A stretch of 64,000 nucleotides of DNA, taken from assembly GCA_038373885.1 (NCBI GenBank), contig JAWZYV010010311.1:434001-498000 (forward strand). Reading direction: 5' to 3'. The notes under the pieces are model-generated. The model was not told the origin of the DNA. It was given only the letters and a program-made list of their open reading frames with translations, and did not search any database. Source of the DNA: Cheiracanthium punctorium. Its lineage: Eukaryota; Arthropoda; Arachnida; Araneae; Cheiracanthiidae. This document shows positions 23,302 to 34,031 of the stretch, piece by piece (position 1 is the first letter of the stretch; each line of letters begins with the position of its first letter). Both the position numbers and the translations under genes were made by a program.

Positions 23302-24011
23302 CCCTCTGACTGATTATCCCGCGATTTCCACGGGCAACGCAAATGTAGCGAAATTTGCTCATCCCGCGATATTCGCGGGCAGGTGTTTTTCTTCCTGTAT
23401 TGAGGAGAGCATTCCGGGTTTTCACTGTTTAACCAGTGAAATAAATTAGATACAGTGTTAGACGTTTAATTTAGGTTTTGACCAACACATGTCGTTAGTC
23501 GTCCACTAAATTGAGGCATTTGAAGGTAATACTCGGTATGTAATGCTCTAACTTCACTTGTTTGCCGCCTTGACTAATCAGAAATGGCTGGTAGAAATCG
23601 TTCAGCAATTGACAGAGTGCATATTACAGATGATTTATGAGATTCTGAAAGAGATTTTAGTTTTGATAGTGATTTAGATTTTTTGGACTGCTCCTCAGAC
23701 GGCGATGAATCTGACCATGATTCAATAAACCTGCAAAGCGTCAGGCGGTGGTGCATTTTCTTATATTATGTAATAAACGGAAATTAACTGTAATTCAATT
23801 GAAATTTATTTTTAAAAAAATTTTATGTAATAAAATCTGAAATTTCTTTTTCTGAAGCTTAGTTTCTCATGATAAAAATCTATATTAAAAATCTTTTCTA
23901 GAAAGAGAAAATGCACATTTCAATTCTCCAATGTAAATGGATTTGAAAAATGAAAAAAAAAATTTAAGCAATTTTTAAAGCAAATTTGGTTGAGATTGAA
24001 CGCTGAGAGGG
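23302..24011 (+). mobile_element. piggyBac deletion derivative (710 bp)
   Basis: It is flanked by TTAA (23298-23301 and 24012-24015). The ends are CCCTCTGACTG and its inverse CGCTGAGAGGG, typical CCY-start piggyBac termini. Subterminal inverted words CCCGCGATATTCGCGGG and CCCGCGATTTCCACGGG lie inside the left end. Only the 5' end of the transposase gene remains. Confidence 0.8.
23584..23787 (+). pseudogene. piggyBac transposase N-terminal fragment
   Basis: The frame starts MAGRNRSAIDRVHITDDL at 23584, hits a TGA at codon 19, and continues as an acidic, serine-rich stretch (FSFDSDLDF, DCSSDGDESD). An acidic N-terminus before the DDE domain is usual for piggyBac transposases. The catalytic domain and the C-terminal cysteine-rich domain are absent, and the sequence passes directly into AT-rich 3' sequence. 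Not functional. Confidence 0.65.
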
Positions 24012-24052
24012 TTAACAAAGACTTTTGTTTTCAGCCTTGAAAATAGGAGCAT

Positions 24053-24595
24053 TTAACTACTCCTGACATCGAGAACCAAAGAATGGAGAACATCGTTCGC
24101 TGTTTGTAGATAACTGGTAGAGAAGCAGCCGTACTTCAATGCTTGTTGCCGTAATTTGAAAATATTGCCTAATACGGAGTTCAACACAACACCCGAATAA
24201 ATAATGTGATAAGATTTGATTTGAAGCATAGCCAAGAGTGTTATCCATTGACGGAAGCTACTTGAATTTCATCCTCCATTGTCTTGAAGAGAGCACGCTT
24301 GACTGACTGAATGGATGTATTAATGGAGCTCATAAGTTGTATAACTTTATCTTCGGTAATGTGCGGGTTATATCTTGCGGTTATTTTCTTGTAGTAAAAG
24401 AAATATACGCACAGAGTTTGAAGATATGGCTTGTTGGGCTGAATTCAAGTCACTTCAGTTTTGACCGGGTTAGCTTCTTGACCTGCATATCATGCGAATC
24501 CTGATAGTTTGAAGGTATCGGCTCTTGGCCTCTTTTTGCTTGCTGGCTCTACAGGGTCATTTGATATAGCACATTTGAATGGGAATATTACATCA
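24053..24595 (-). pseudogene. unrecognised coding remnant, about 180 codons
   Basis: One reading frame runs from a good splice-acceptor-like site (TTTATTTGTTCAG, exon start 24595) through DPVEPASKKRPRADTF, FFYYKKITARYNPHITEDKV and IQLMSSINTSIQSVKRALFK. It is broken by two in-frame TGA codons. A one-base shift near 24245 moves it into another open frame (LAMLQIKSYHIIYSGVV, LQTANDVLHSLVLDVRSS) that ends with TAA at 24053. The composition is protein-like, with a KKRPR basic cluster, but I do not recognise the family. A piggyBac element is inserted at the TTAA 40 bp downstream. It could be a decayed host exon or a decayed transposon gene. Confidence 0.4.
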
Positions 24596-24724
24596 CTGAA
24601 CAAATAAAACCAATGTGCTTATACTATTTCTAATATTCTCTCCTTATAAAGTCAAATATATTCAATTGATTGGATCGGGGCTATGGCCCTGAACATCTAT
24701 ATATGGCTGAAGTGTGATATCCAG

Positions 24725-24870
24725 GGTTCTAACCTTCTGCGTGGTTGTCGGTATAGAGTGTTGTGAGATTTTCTCTCGGTGTAATATAAATACGTATTAG
24801 ATCTCCGTAAAAAGTCTTGCACCTAAGAAACCCCCTTAGGCAAATAGACTTCGTGTAGCTTTGCCTTAAC
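24725..24870 (+). mobile_element. R-family SINE-like repeat, copy 6
   Basis: Contains 'ggttctaaccttctgcgtgg', 'acgtattagatctccgtaaa' and 'cttcgtgtagctttgcc', corresponding in order to copies 3 and 4. Strongly diverged. Confidence 0.4.
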
Positions 24871-24879
24871 AGTTTCTAG

Positions 24880-25560
24880 GTTGCATTGGCCTCTCATCGT
24901 AAAAGTCTCTGGAAAGAACACAATTTTAGGAGCTTGATAGATAAGACTCGCTCGCAAACATTTTAGCTGACATTGCATATCGTTGACTAGAGGATTCAGA
25001 TTATTGCCATGCGTAACCATTCTAAAATCCTAAAAAAGCATTTTTAAGTTCATTAATGCGGGACCTAGTTTTATTCTGAGCATGTGATATTGATCAAATA
25101 ATTCTTTCATTTTTAATGAAAAAGATTTTGAGTCATCCGAAAAATATTTTTAAACGAAATTCACAAGGATTAATATATAACATTAAATTTCTTTATTTCC
25201 ATTATTGTATAGTTTTTCTTTGCAACTGCACCTGAAATGACATCTTCTTATTGTATTTTAACCAAGTGTTTGACAAAATATATATCTCTTTGTGTATTGC
25301 TTTTTCCCATAGTTTTTCGAGAATAAATAAGGCAACGAATAAAATTTTTAATGTATAAATAGTTGCATTCAGTCCAAAATTATTAAACTTTCGAGTATGT
25401 TGCTCTAAAATACCGACGGGCAAAAAACACAATAATTTACCCGAGAGGCACAGAACGGTTTCACGCCAAGGTAACTAACTACTCTTTTCTTATGGCAAGA
25501 AATGCTCACTGTCTTTCTTACCGGATAAAAATATTTCTCCAACTAGACAGAAAAGAAAAC
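24880..25560 (-). repeat. P module, copy 1
   Basis: This segment recurs at 40920-41545, 47460-47620 (partial) and 56440-56850. Shared landmarks include 'cattctaaaatcct', 'tctttgtgtattg', 'ttgctctaaaataccg' and 'cacagaacggtttcacgcc'. On the minus strand, a TTTTAG/AATG junction followed by an open stretch (HGNNLNPLVNDMQCQLKC) is partly preserved at 47.5 kb (HDDDLLLNYVQCQL). The module may contain a decayed exon. It is not recognised as a known transposon. Confidence 0.45.
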
Positions 25561-25790
25561 CGAACATGTTGTTGCAGAACACTTCTAATTCCTGGGTTCA
25601 TCGTTCTAAAGTCGAGTTGGTGCAGAAAGCTCTAGTAAAGAATCCACTTGTCAGGATGGAAAACGAACTTAATTTAATTAATAAGCCTCTAATAATTTAA
25701 TTAATAAGCCATTAATAAGCCTCTAGAACTTCGTTGAACAATCAGATGTACAAGATTCACAAGGACAACCAAACAGTAATGTGCTTTTAA
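25561..25790 (-). other. leader-like segment after the LTR candidate
   Basis: On the minus strand this follows the LTR-like block. It has short direct repeats of 'aataagcctct' (25680-25730) and an ATG (MNPGIRSVLQQHVRF) near 25612 that soon closes. It may be the 5' leader and start of a retrotransposon gene cut off by the P module. Confidence 0.3.
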
Positions 25791-25794
25791 CAGT

Positions 25795-26190
25795 CCGCTT
25801 AGATCAGAAGCTCTCAAAAATTCTTTATTTCTCACACAAAACAAAACACTTTCACAGGCAAAAATTCAGTGGGAATATACGAGTGATATCGCAAGTAATC
25901 CTTCATGATTCAGTAATAAAGAATCTACACACAGCACTTTAAAACAAGGGTTCAAAAAGCAAGCAAACTATAGCACTATTCACAGAGCAAAGCAGTATAC
26001 TCATCGGTACTCGATAACACACTGAACTGCGGCCTCTGTCATGCTTGTATTTATAGGTGACGCAGAAGCTACAAGAAGCTTCCAAACGAATCTATTTCTC
26101 GAAGATTCCACATAAAGCGGGAATTTTGATTACGTCATAGAAGAGAAATAGGCTATTACACAGGCTAATGCAGAAAAACCAACTTTACAA
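25795..26190 (-). mobile_element. probable LTR of a retrotransposon
   Basis: Read on the minus strand, the block begins near TGTAAAGTTGG. It has a TATA box (CTATAAATAC, about 26045-26056), a G/C-richer stretch that would hold the transcription start, and then an AATAAA signal (25820-25826 region). This U3-R-U5 order is what an LTR shows. No second LTR, primer-binding site, protease or reverse transcriptase was found, so it is a solo or truncated LTR. Confidence 0.4.
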
Positions 26191-26690
26191 GCTCCATAGG
26201 GAAAATCGCGTCAAATGAATTAAATGTCGCCAAACTTGGCAACCTTTGGTGAAATACCACAAAATTTGGCGTCAAAAATAAGTCCCCAAAAGTGAAGTTA
26301 CCGAAGGCCCAATATTTCTCGAGATTTCTACAGAAACTGCATACAAATCAATACGGAAACCCAAAACCCCTGCATCTCCAAATCTAGTTGACCGATTTTG
26401 ATGCAGAAAAAAGCAAAATTTAACTATTTGACGTGTAGAATACGAATTCTGAACTATTTTAAACCCTTGAACAGCGGGTTGCCCGAAAATTCGTAACAAT
26501 ATTATACAGTTCCGTAAAAAGAGTTAACTCTCAATTCTGCAGTAATGATATTGACAATTAAATTGTACTACAAGAAAACCTATATCATGTTTTCATAAAA
26601 TACGGATGTGTAAATGATCATGCTATTTGTTCTGAATGCCACATTTTCATGAAAACGTGCAATAGTATTTTGGCGTACAAAAAGATAATC
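26191..26690. other. non-coding stretch
   Basis: No gene assigned. It contains words such as 'tttggcgtcaaa' that also appear near 28720 and 29370, suggesting an old dispersed repeat. Confidence 0.4.
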
Positions 26691-26694
26691 AACA

Positions 26695-27060
26695 GTATTA
26701 CTGCCCTGTTAAAATATAGACTTTTTTGCCAGCAGATGGGAAACTAACTCCACTGATTACGAAAGCACGTGTTTAAGTGGTGATTATTTGCCACAAATTG
26801 GAAAAATCCATGTGCTACAAAGATTTGCAACTCCAAACGATAAACGCTAGTTTCAATACAGACGTCGTCTTTCAACAACGACGGCAGTTTCTTGATAGAC
26901 GAATCAAAAAACATAATAACGCAAGATGATTAGTTTTTTTTTAATATAAACTTTCCTCTTTTGAAGTAACTATCTGGTTGCTTGTTTAGTGTTTCTATTT
27001 TGTAAGATGAATATATTATAGATTTTGTTTAAAAAAACAATGCTTATTACTGATTTGTAT
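26695..27060 (+). repeat. M module, copy 1 (with hairpin)
   Basis: Landmarks in order are 'ccactgattacgaaag', the hairpin CGTCGT-9-ACGACG at 26863-26883, 'gcagtttcttgata', and 'aactatctggttgcttg' near 26967. The same series appears at 33440, 34640, 45585 and 50910, and without a hairpin at 41575. Confidence 0.6.
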
Positions 27061-27900
27061 TGCAATTCATCCTCCAATAACGGCATCAAAAAATAGTAAC
27101 GTAGGCTTTTATTCCTAAATTATGGATCATAGACATAAAGAATAAAATGTCACTTTAAAAAAAGGTGCAGAATTTTATTTTATGAATTGAAGTTTTCGAG
27201 AGATTAAACCTAAATGAATCTAAATTTTAAATTTTCATACGAAGTCGGCAGGAAAATATTCCAATTGAGGATAATGTACCCCATTCATTAGTGAAGTGAT
27301 GTACAAAATTTTAATGTGAATGCTCTCAGTGGCCAGACATACAATTATGATTCATACATTTAAAAACCTCTCATAACAGATCTATACACTCCCAGAATTA
27401 TCACATCCACAATAGCTAGGCTAAGAACTAACCACTATAGGGGCATGAAAATTCATCCGGACAAAAGGACAAAACACGATCCATTGTTCTTTGTAAAAAC
27501 TACCCAGGATTCCAGCTCACGCCCAATAACATCGTGGAATGCCCATCTGTCGATGCGAATTTATTAAAAATAGGAATGGTTCCGCTGAAACAATCATTGC
27601 GGGAAATCCCGTACTGTGCTGATGCACCTTTATTAGCAGCGGCAGAAGTCAAGACCTTCGACGGAGTTTAGAGACTACTAAATTTTTCTTTACTTGCTTC
27701 TATTCTTCAATTGTCTATCCATGAAGACGAGAACAACAAAAAAACAATGCGAATGCTCTAATGTTGCTGTTGTTGTTCCTGTTGCTAATGCCCTCTGGCA
27801 ACCGCAGAGCGGTGCCCTGATACCCCACATAGCAAGGAGAAGAGCGGAAGAGGCGGCTTCCATTTTAATGAGCCCCAGTGGGAGGAACTCCGACTTAGCT
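27061..27900. other. non-coding stretch
   Basis: No gene supported. An open frame at 27694-27924 crosses into the SINE that follows and is not conserved with anything visible here. Confidence 0.4.
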
Positions 27901-27904
27901 AGGG

Positions 27905-28165
27905 GTCCCCTAATTTTGAACTAATTCCAGATGAGGGACCATCATCTGAAATCGGCACCCACAAAGGTAACGTTGAACATGGCGGACATTAGAGCCACGA
28001 CGGATTTTACGTGCACCATCTCCCATTAGCATACACGGTCAAGCAGCAGCCCAGCCGCGAGAGGAGTTCCCCTCCAGAGCACTAACCAAGCCGGATGCTG
28101 CGTCATTTCCCGTTTTCTTACGAGAACGGAATTTAGTGACTAGGCCACCGCAGGACTGAATGCTC
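27905..28165 (-). mobile_element. SINE, family U
   Basis: On the minus strand it begins GCGGTGGCCTAGTCACTAAA, a box-A-like start. It includes 'gtgcacgtaaaatccgtcgtgg' (opposed on + at about 27993-28014) and 'gtgggtgccgatttcagatgatgg'. Both blocks occur in the same order in the SINE at 50030-50275. Box B is not clear in this copy. Confidence 0.5.
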
Positions 28166-28464
28166 TAATGCGAACAAAACAAGCAAATGCTGAAACTGCT
28201 ACAAATTAAAAATGACATTGCATTGTAATTAGTGCAGAACATGTTATCTGAAATCGTAGAAAGACATGCTCCACTGTTGATTGCAATGTATATCGCAGTG
28301 TCAATTCAACAGCTCTCCTCTTTCGGATTGTACTGTCAACGATCCTCTAGCTTAAAATTTTTACGTCACTTTTTGTAGCCTCATAGCTGTCATTCAACAT
28401 GTTTGAATTCCTTCTAAGTTCCGATACAGATGAAATGCCACAACTGCAGAAACTCCAATTTTGT
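28166..28464. other. non-coding stretch
   Basis: Nothing recognised. Confidence 0.4.
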
Positions 28465-28760
28465 AAAACTAGGGGCCAAGGCCCCTAGACTCCCTACGCT
28501 CGCTTTTCGTATGAGGTATTCGGCCCCTAATAAGGCTTCTTCGTAAAAAAAGGCATAGTTTCAACAAACAAAAACCAAAGGTTGCATGAGATAGAATGTT
28601 AACGAGCTACACATTGCTTGGTTCTTGCATGCTGCTTGGAACAAAAAATTTAAACTTCGCATTATTTTTAATTACGTGAAACCCATGAAACACCTTACGT
28701 ATTAGCCAATTATGGCGAATTTTCATAATTTGGCGACTTGCGTATATTTATAGTTAATAA
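28465..28760. repeat. Q2 dispersed repeat, copy 1 (~290 bp)
   Basis: It matches 52744-53030 throughout, beginning 'aactaggggccaag' and passing 'gagctacacattgcttggtt' and 'gcgaattttcataatttg'. Its start carries an inverted GGGGCC/GGCCCC pair (28472-28530). The second copy abuts the duplicated gene unit at 53 kb. Confidence 0.65.
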
Positions 28761-29890
28761 TTAGCTCTAAGAAAACAGTGCTTCATATGTTACATTTGAT
28801 AAAAACTATACGGAACAGCTAGGATACCCTGCCACTAATGCCGACTTTTCATTATTGGGCGATTTACACATGCTCACAACCTATAATTACTGCTCATTAA
28901 AGGTTCCCGGAAAACCGTCATCCATATTTTCGTATACATAATTCTTTGCCGATTGGCGTATTTAGCACCACGAATTATATCATCTCGCCGCGCTGACAAT
29001 TATCCAAAGCGCACTATAACTGCTATAGTGGCACAGTTAACCCCACCAAATATTTCTACTGGTATCAAATACTCCAGATAGACCGAACCGGCTTTAAAAT
29101 AATCTGCATTTTAATTATGTTTTCATAGTCAAGATATTGGGTTCTAATATTCTGGTATTTGCGGTTTACATTCACCCTGCTTGGAAAGATACCATTTTGC
29201 CAGATCGTACCTAATGCCAAGATGGCGCTTTAAAATCAGTTAGAATTAGTTATTCTGTTTTGGAAAATAGTAATTGGTAATTCTAAACTCCTGTTGTCTA
29301 AACGAGCTTACTATTTGAAAATTGTCAAATTTATGCAACACATTTTGAGTTATTAATTTCATATACTTTTTAATTTGGCGTAAAATGGGTGTAATTCTTC
29401 TTCATATTTGTCAATTTCACGCGATTCTACATTCTTGGAATTGCTTTTTTGCAAAGGAATGAATGATTTTGTGCTAAATATGGCAACCATTATGTTTTAT
29501 TTTTTCAGTTTTTTATTAATATCTTCTAAAATAATTCGATTTTCGAAATTTAAGTCAGCTTATCAGGTTCCTCGGAATTTTACGAATCCGTGGGCATGTT
29601 TCTCGAAATACAAATTCCCACGATTTAGGACAAGATAGCCGAACAAGCTTTTGACAGCGGCGGCGACGGCGATAGCGCCGTTACTTTTTTTTAGAATAGC
29701 GAGAAACAGTTCACGAATAAGCCGGATCTTGCCAAATGGCTACCGCTTGCACGCTGGAGCAAAGAGGTTGCGAGACAGATGTTCTCACCGTGCGCTTGGA
29801 TTGAGATTTTGCATACGAGCAACTGTAACATTGCGGAATGCTATCAGGTGGCGTAGTTTTGAACTGATATTTTATCAATGAAATCTGTTT
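28761..29890. other. non-coding stretch
   Basis: No gene supported. A GC-richer patch at about 29655-29870 has open frames on both strands without recognisable features. Confidence 0.4.
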
Positions 29891-30144
29891 TTTTTTTTTT
29901 TTTTTTATTAAGATTTTCTGCAAATTCGGCAACATTTTGAATATTCGCTGTACATTGATCTCGATAGCAAAACTTGAATACCCTGCCTAAAGATCAGCCT
30001 TTAGATTGTGTCTGTGATATTGACTATGAAAATGACTTTCACCTTGTGTAGTTTATATTGAGGTGAGAAGAAAAAGAATTTGGCTTTTCAGATCTAATGT
30101 GAAACAAAAAACTGAGATTTTAAAGTAAATTATGCCTCTCTTAC

Positions 30145-30340
30145 CTACTAAAGAGTGAACGTAAAATACGTCGTATGTCCAATGTTCAAACACGATAGCT
30201 GTGCTGGTGCCAATCCAGGTGGTAGGTATCCCTTTTGGATTTGGTTCAAAATTAGGAGACTGATCTTGAAGGACAATATTCGTCTGACTACTATGTGCTC
30301 ACTGCAATAACATAATAACCAATATTTTCAGACCTCGTAG
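30145..30340 (-). pseudogene. segment A exon remnant, copy 1
   Basis: On the minus strand a TTGGATTGGCAG acceptor-like site is followed by RSENIGYYVIAVST. A one-base insertion and TAG stops then interrupt it. Next comes an open run with DQSPNFEPNPKGIPTTW and TAIVFEHWTYDVFYVHSLV, ending at a strong donor (GTAG/GTAAGAG). The donor leaves a phase-1 codon and the acceptor of exon B also needs phase 1, so the two would join in frame. The peptide resembles an extracellular or linker segment. I do not recognise a family. Confidence 0.5.
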
Positions 30341-31230
30341 CTGCCAATCCAACAGTAACTGTCTGACCAAGCCATTTGAAAGGGAATAACAATATCTATG
30401 TTTTAACTGCTTATCCGCATAAAATTTCAAACCTACCTGCTTAGGAATAAATGTTGAACACATAATTTGTGCAAAGGGAAGTTATCTTCTTGTCAACCCA
30501 GTATAATGACATTTTAGGTGCAATCCGTCCTCAGCACCAGTGCTTCACGTACAGAAATTTTTGGAGTTATCTCAACTCCTCCCGACTTAAGGAGATGATT
30601 CCTAAAATCAATTAAATTTCCTGCAATTTTACGAATCGTCTCGTTGCGTTTTTTCGCTGTTTCTAATAAATTAATTCTGCAGAACTCCTGATATCTGTTA
30701 ATAATTCCTAATAGAATCTTATTGTCTCATATAAATACCTGATTATGGTTTGCATGTCAAATCATGTTTAAACTTTTTCATTTTTAATGTGCATAACAGA
30801 TACGTTTTTTCTGTAAAAGATAAATTACTTTAAAACGACACTCGGGGTACAGATAACAACTGAATATTTATTTTAAAAGTTTTAATTTGTATTTCATATG
30901 AAAAGCAGAGCTACATATAGAGTGCCGGAATTGTAACATCATTATGACAAACAGGCCATTTCTGAAAGTAACATAATAGCCTGTTTATTCTGAACATTTT
31001 GGCTAAAAAAGAAATATTTCGGTGTTGAAATATTAACGGTAACTGTCAAATTTTTTTTACGCGAATAAACATTCGACTTTAAACTGAAAAAAGTTCTTTT
31101 TTTCCATTTTGCTTTTATTTAACTGATTTCTTTACAGTACAAACAAGCAATTTTAAAAGAACTTAATAATTGTCCAACATGGACTTCTATATGAAACATA
31201 CATATCACACAAACCACCAGCAAAGGAAGC

Positions 31231-31505
31231 TTTATTTCTTATTCAGTACTTCCACACTAGCTGAGCTAGAGTACATGAGGTTTACCTGGTTGTTGGACTT
31301 CTGGACTTTTTTTCGTAGGCACGTTCCAGCTCTTTGATTACAAACCCCGCCTTTGGCTAGGGACGATTGCAGAAAAACCAGATGGCGTTAAGGATAAAAG
31401 AACCGAATACTACAACTCCTAGTCCAATGAAATAGTACTTCATTACCCATCTTGCCTATCGCCATTCACGGAGGGAATAAGTATCGTAATTTTACATAAC
31501 TGTAA
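31231..31505 (-). pseudogene. terminal exon B, broken copy of the small membrane protein
   Basis: It keeps the same splice acceptor (cttctcttgtatattttcag) and AATAAA signal as the intact copies at 56 and 60 kb. Recognisable residues include KYYFIGLGVVVFGSFIL and FFCNRP.PKAGFVI. There is a TAA directly after the first ATG, two TAGs, and a deletion plus frameshift in the tail. It cannot make the protein in this form. Confidence 0.8.
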
Positions 31506-31560
31506 CTGAAAATATACAAGAGAAGTTACGAGTATCATTATTTAAGTCCACTTTGTACTA

Positions 31561-32203
31561 ATGTACAAGAGCAATATGAGACAGAATTCGTCGCGGTAAA
31601 CGAGCCACTGGATAGAGTGCCCGACGTTAAAAGATCGCAACCGTTTCAATCACTCGACTGCCAGCATAATGGCGATCTATCGAATGGGGTGGACGGAGGC
31701 AATTTTTCAAGAAATTAGAAATTTAGTCATCTGTAGCGAAGAAAAATTTAATTTTTTCTTCTCAACAAGACAACCGATATAGTTCACTGTAAGCTTTTTC
31801 GAAAGCTATCAGAATGAGCCACTTTTTAGTACATTTTTGTGATAGTATCTTGAAGAGTAAGGAATTCACATTTAAAATATTGGGAAATATTTCATTTTGC
31901 ATTTTTTCACTGTTTCATTGCTTGTAACCCGCCATCAAGACTAGATACTGTAAATCAATTGGTGTCATTCTAGAGCATTTTTAATGCTTTTTCTAAATAT
32001 GAGTACTTTTTGTCTGGCGTGTTTAGAAACTTCAGGAGTGAGGGAAGTAACTAAGTTTTTGAACTCTCTCAATCTAATAGTGGGAAAAGTGTTGGTGATA
32101 GACCATATATATCAGAACAGGGGCTCTATGTTAATCTGCACTTTACATGAGCTATTCTTCACGCAGCAAAGAATTCTAAAAGAGTTCTGAATCACCCTGC
32201 ATA
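31561..32203. other. non-coding stretch with MITE debris
   Basis: A segment at about 31610-31705 (words like 'gatcgcaaccgttt' and 'actcgactgccagc') weakly resembles the interior of the piggyBac-like MITE at 50366-50840. No gene supported. Confidence 0.35.
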
Positions 32204-32312
32204 CAGGGTGGTTATAATTAAACATCCCCTATGAACACCGCTCTATAGCTAAAATGGGCGAACGGATTGTAACTAACATGGGTATATTGGCTATACATGG
32301 TGTGCGCTCAAG

Positions 32313-32362
<50 letters not shown>

Positions 32363-32653
32363 ACTTCATGCAAAAGGCCAAAAATTTAATGATGGAAATT
32401 GCTGACTCCAAATATTCAAATGCTTTTATTATTTATTCAATAGTTTTGGCGCATTTTTTCCCTAATTTTGGTAATATTTGAACAGATTTCACCATGCAAA
32501 GTGCCATCTAGTGGACAGTTTTTAACTAAATGTTCTGAAAAATTCCCTTGTGAGCATCTCGTGTACAGTCACTAGGCCAAAATCGGTAGCAGTCACATAA
32601 CCGGTTACAGCTGCAGAATGCTGTTTATAGGGGAAATTTAATTATAACCACCT

Positions 32654-32655
<2 letters not shown>
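32204..32655. mobile_element. Tc1/mariner-type MITE (452 bp)
   Basis: The left end is CAGGGTGGTTATAATTAAAC after TA (32202-32203). The right end is its inverse with few changes, followed by TA (32656-32657). The interior has a pure A run of about 40 bases (32319-32361) and no coding sequence. A (CA)n run begins at the right edge. Confidence 0.75.

Positions 32656-32659
<4 letters not shown>

Positions 32660-32686
<27 letters not shown>
32660..32686. repeat. (CA)n microsatellite
   Basis: CA dinucleotide run directly after the MITE. Confidence 0.9.
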
Positions 32687-32689
<3 letters not shown>

Positions 32690-33040
32690 TATATATACAA
32701 ACGTATCAGAAGTAAAACAAGCTAATGACTAGAACATACCATCATACCTCCGTGATTTAACAGTATAGCTACCAACCCTCCCGAATTTTTCGGGAGATTG
32801 CCCTACACTAATTTTTGCCTCGTAATAAACATATAAAATAGGTCAAAAATTAAAATCAAAAGTAAAACTGTTTAAAAATTTTGGTAGGAAATCTCCCGAA
32901 AAAATCGGGAGAGTTCCCAGGTATGCAATAGTACAAAGGGAAGAAAAAGGTCTCATTTGAAATAAAAATAATATATGTACACTAGAACCCTTCCCGTAAC
33001 AACCGCACCAACTGAAAAAAAATTTGTAATATTTTTCATG
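32690..33040. other. non-coding stretch with small inverted pair
   Basis: 'ccctcccgaatttttcggga' near 32777 is opposed by 'tcccgaaaaaatcgggagag' near 32893, a small inverted repeat typical of a MITE edge. No gene. Confidence 0.45.
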
Positions 33041-33760
33041 TTTCTTTGCTTTTTCAGATTCTGTGAAAGTTGCGCAACATTTACAGGAGGTATAATATTG
33101 AAACATCTACAGTGTAGATTCACTGTAGATGTTTCAACAAAATTTAGTTCAAACAAAATTTAGTGTATGACGATGAATATCCTTCTCACTTTAAAAGCTC
33201 ATTCTACCTAAAAAAAAACCTAATTTTAAAAATAAAATGCTTCTTATTTTTTTTTTTTTTTTACTCAGCACTTAGTCTCCAGCCTGCCATCTTTAAACAA
33301 TGCACAGAAGATAAAACTGCGCTTTCAATAAATTTGCCAATATACTAGATCCATTTTTTTAATTGTTACAATGCTGGCAAAAATTCACGCTTTTTGTTAA
33401 AATGGAATATATCCTAACCATCAACGACGTGTACTTCAACTAAATTGGCAGCAATGCACCCGTCGTCATTTAACAACGGCGGAAGTTTCTTGATCTTAGT
33501 ATCTGCAACGTCCGTCATAAGGTAAGACCTTTGTGGAATTCTAATTTACATTTTTTTTCTTTGAATTATCTGGTTGCTTGTGGAGTCTTAGAAAGTGGAT
33601 CATAAATTCGTAGTGTGCCGTATTTGTCTTCCTTAAAATATTTGTCTGGAATAGAAATCTGCATTAATATCGCCTATTAAAGCTATTTTACAATCTCAAC
33701 AGGTATGTTTTAAACTGCACTTCAACTTTATTTACATCAATATTTATAGACGCCAATAAT
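33041..33760 (+). repeat. M module, copy 2 (long form)
   Basis: Landmarks in order: a 17-bp hairpin (33098-33137), 'ctttaaaagctcatt', 'caatgcacagaagataaaac', 'tttgccaatatac', the CCGTCGT/ACGGCGG hairpin (33460-33482), 'gaattatctggttgcttg' and 'ctttatttacatcaatattta'. The first half matches 46440-46690 and the second half 45585-45900. Confidence 0.6.
33098..33137. repeat. perfect 17-bp hairpin
   Basis: TTGAAACATCTACAGTG is exactly complementary to 33121-33137, with a 6-base loop. The matching place in the M-like copy at 46.46 kb has only a single arm, so the inverted duplication is specific to this copy. Confidence 0.8.
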
Positions 33761-34031
33761 TGTTCCAATTAACAGTAGCAGTAAGCCATTAAACTGCTGT
33801 TTAGGAAAATTTTCCCCAGATGTAGAAGATACAGCCAAACTGGGTTCAGTTTTGGGGAACTTGTATATCTGACAAACCTTGAAAAGTTCTTAACAGTTTT
33901 TTAATAGACAGAAATCCCTGTCTGAAAGCTGTAATAGCGAAGAAGGACTGATAAACACGCCATAGAAAATCTTTGAGGGAAAAAAATACATACATATATA
34001 TGAAGCTGATGATACATACATACAAATATAC

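Larger units (their letters stand above)
29900..31560 (-). repeat. duplicated gene unit, copy 1 (oldest)
   Basis: This copy matches the 53.0-56.4 and 57.5-60.5 kb units in the same order: a leader ('ttctgcaaattcggcaacatttt'), segment A (30145-30340), a region with 'tttcaaacctacctgctt', and the terminal exon B (31231-31505). It is much more diverged than the other two and its exons are broken. Confidence 0.7.

Noticed and set aside
24053..24595. In-frame TGA codons read as selenocysteine
   Set aside because: A frameshift is also present and no SECIS-like structure was seen, so decay is simpler.
28465..28530. Transcription terminator hairpin (GGGGCC/GGCCCC)
   Set aside because: It is the edge of a dispersed repeat also at 52744 and has no gene in front of it.
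29651..29881. GC-richer open frame, possible CpG-island promoter
   Set aside because: Too short and without start, splice or TATA signals. Both strands are open by composition.
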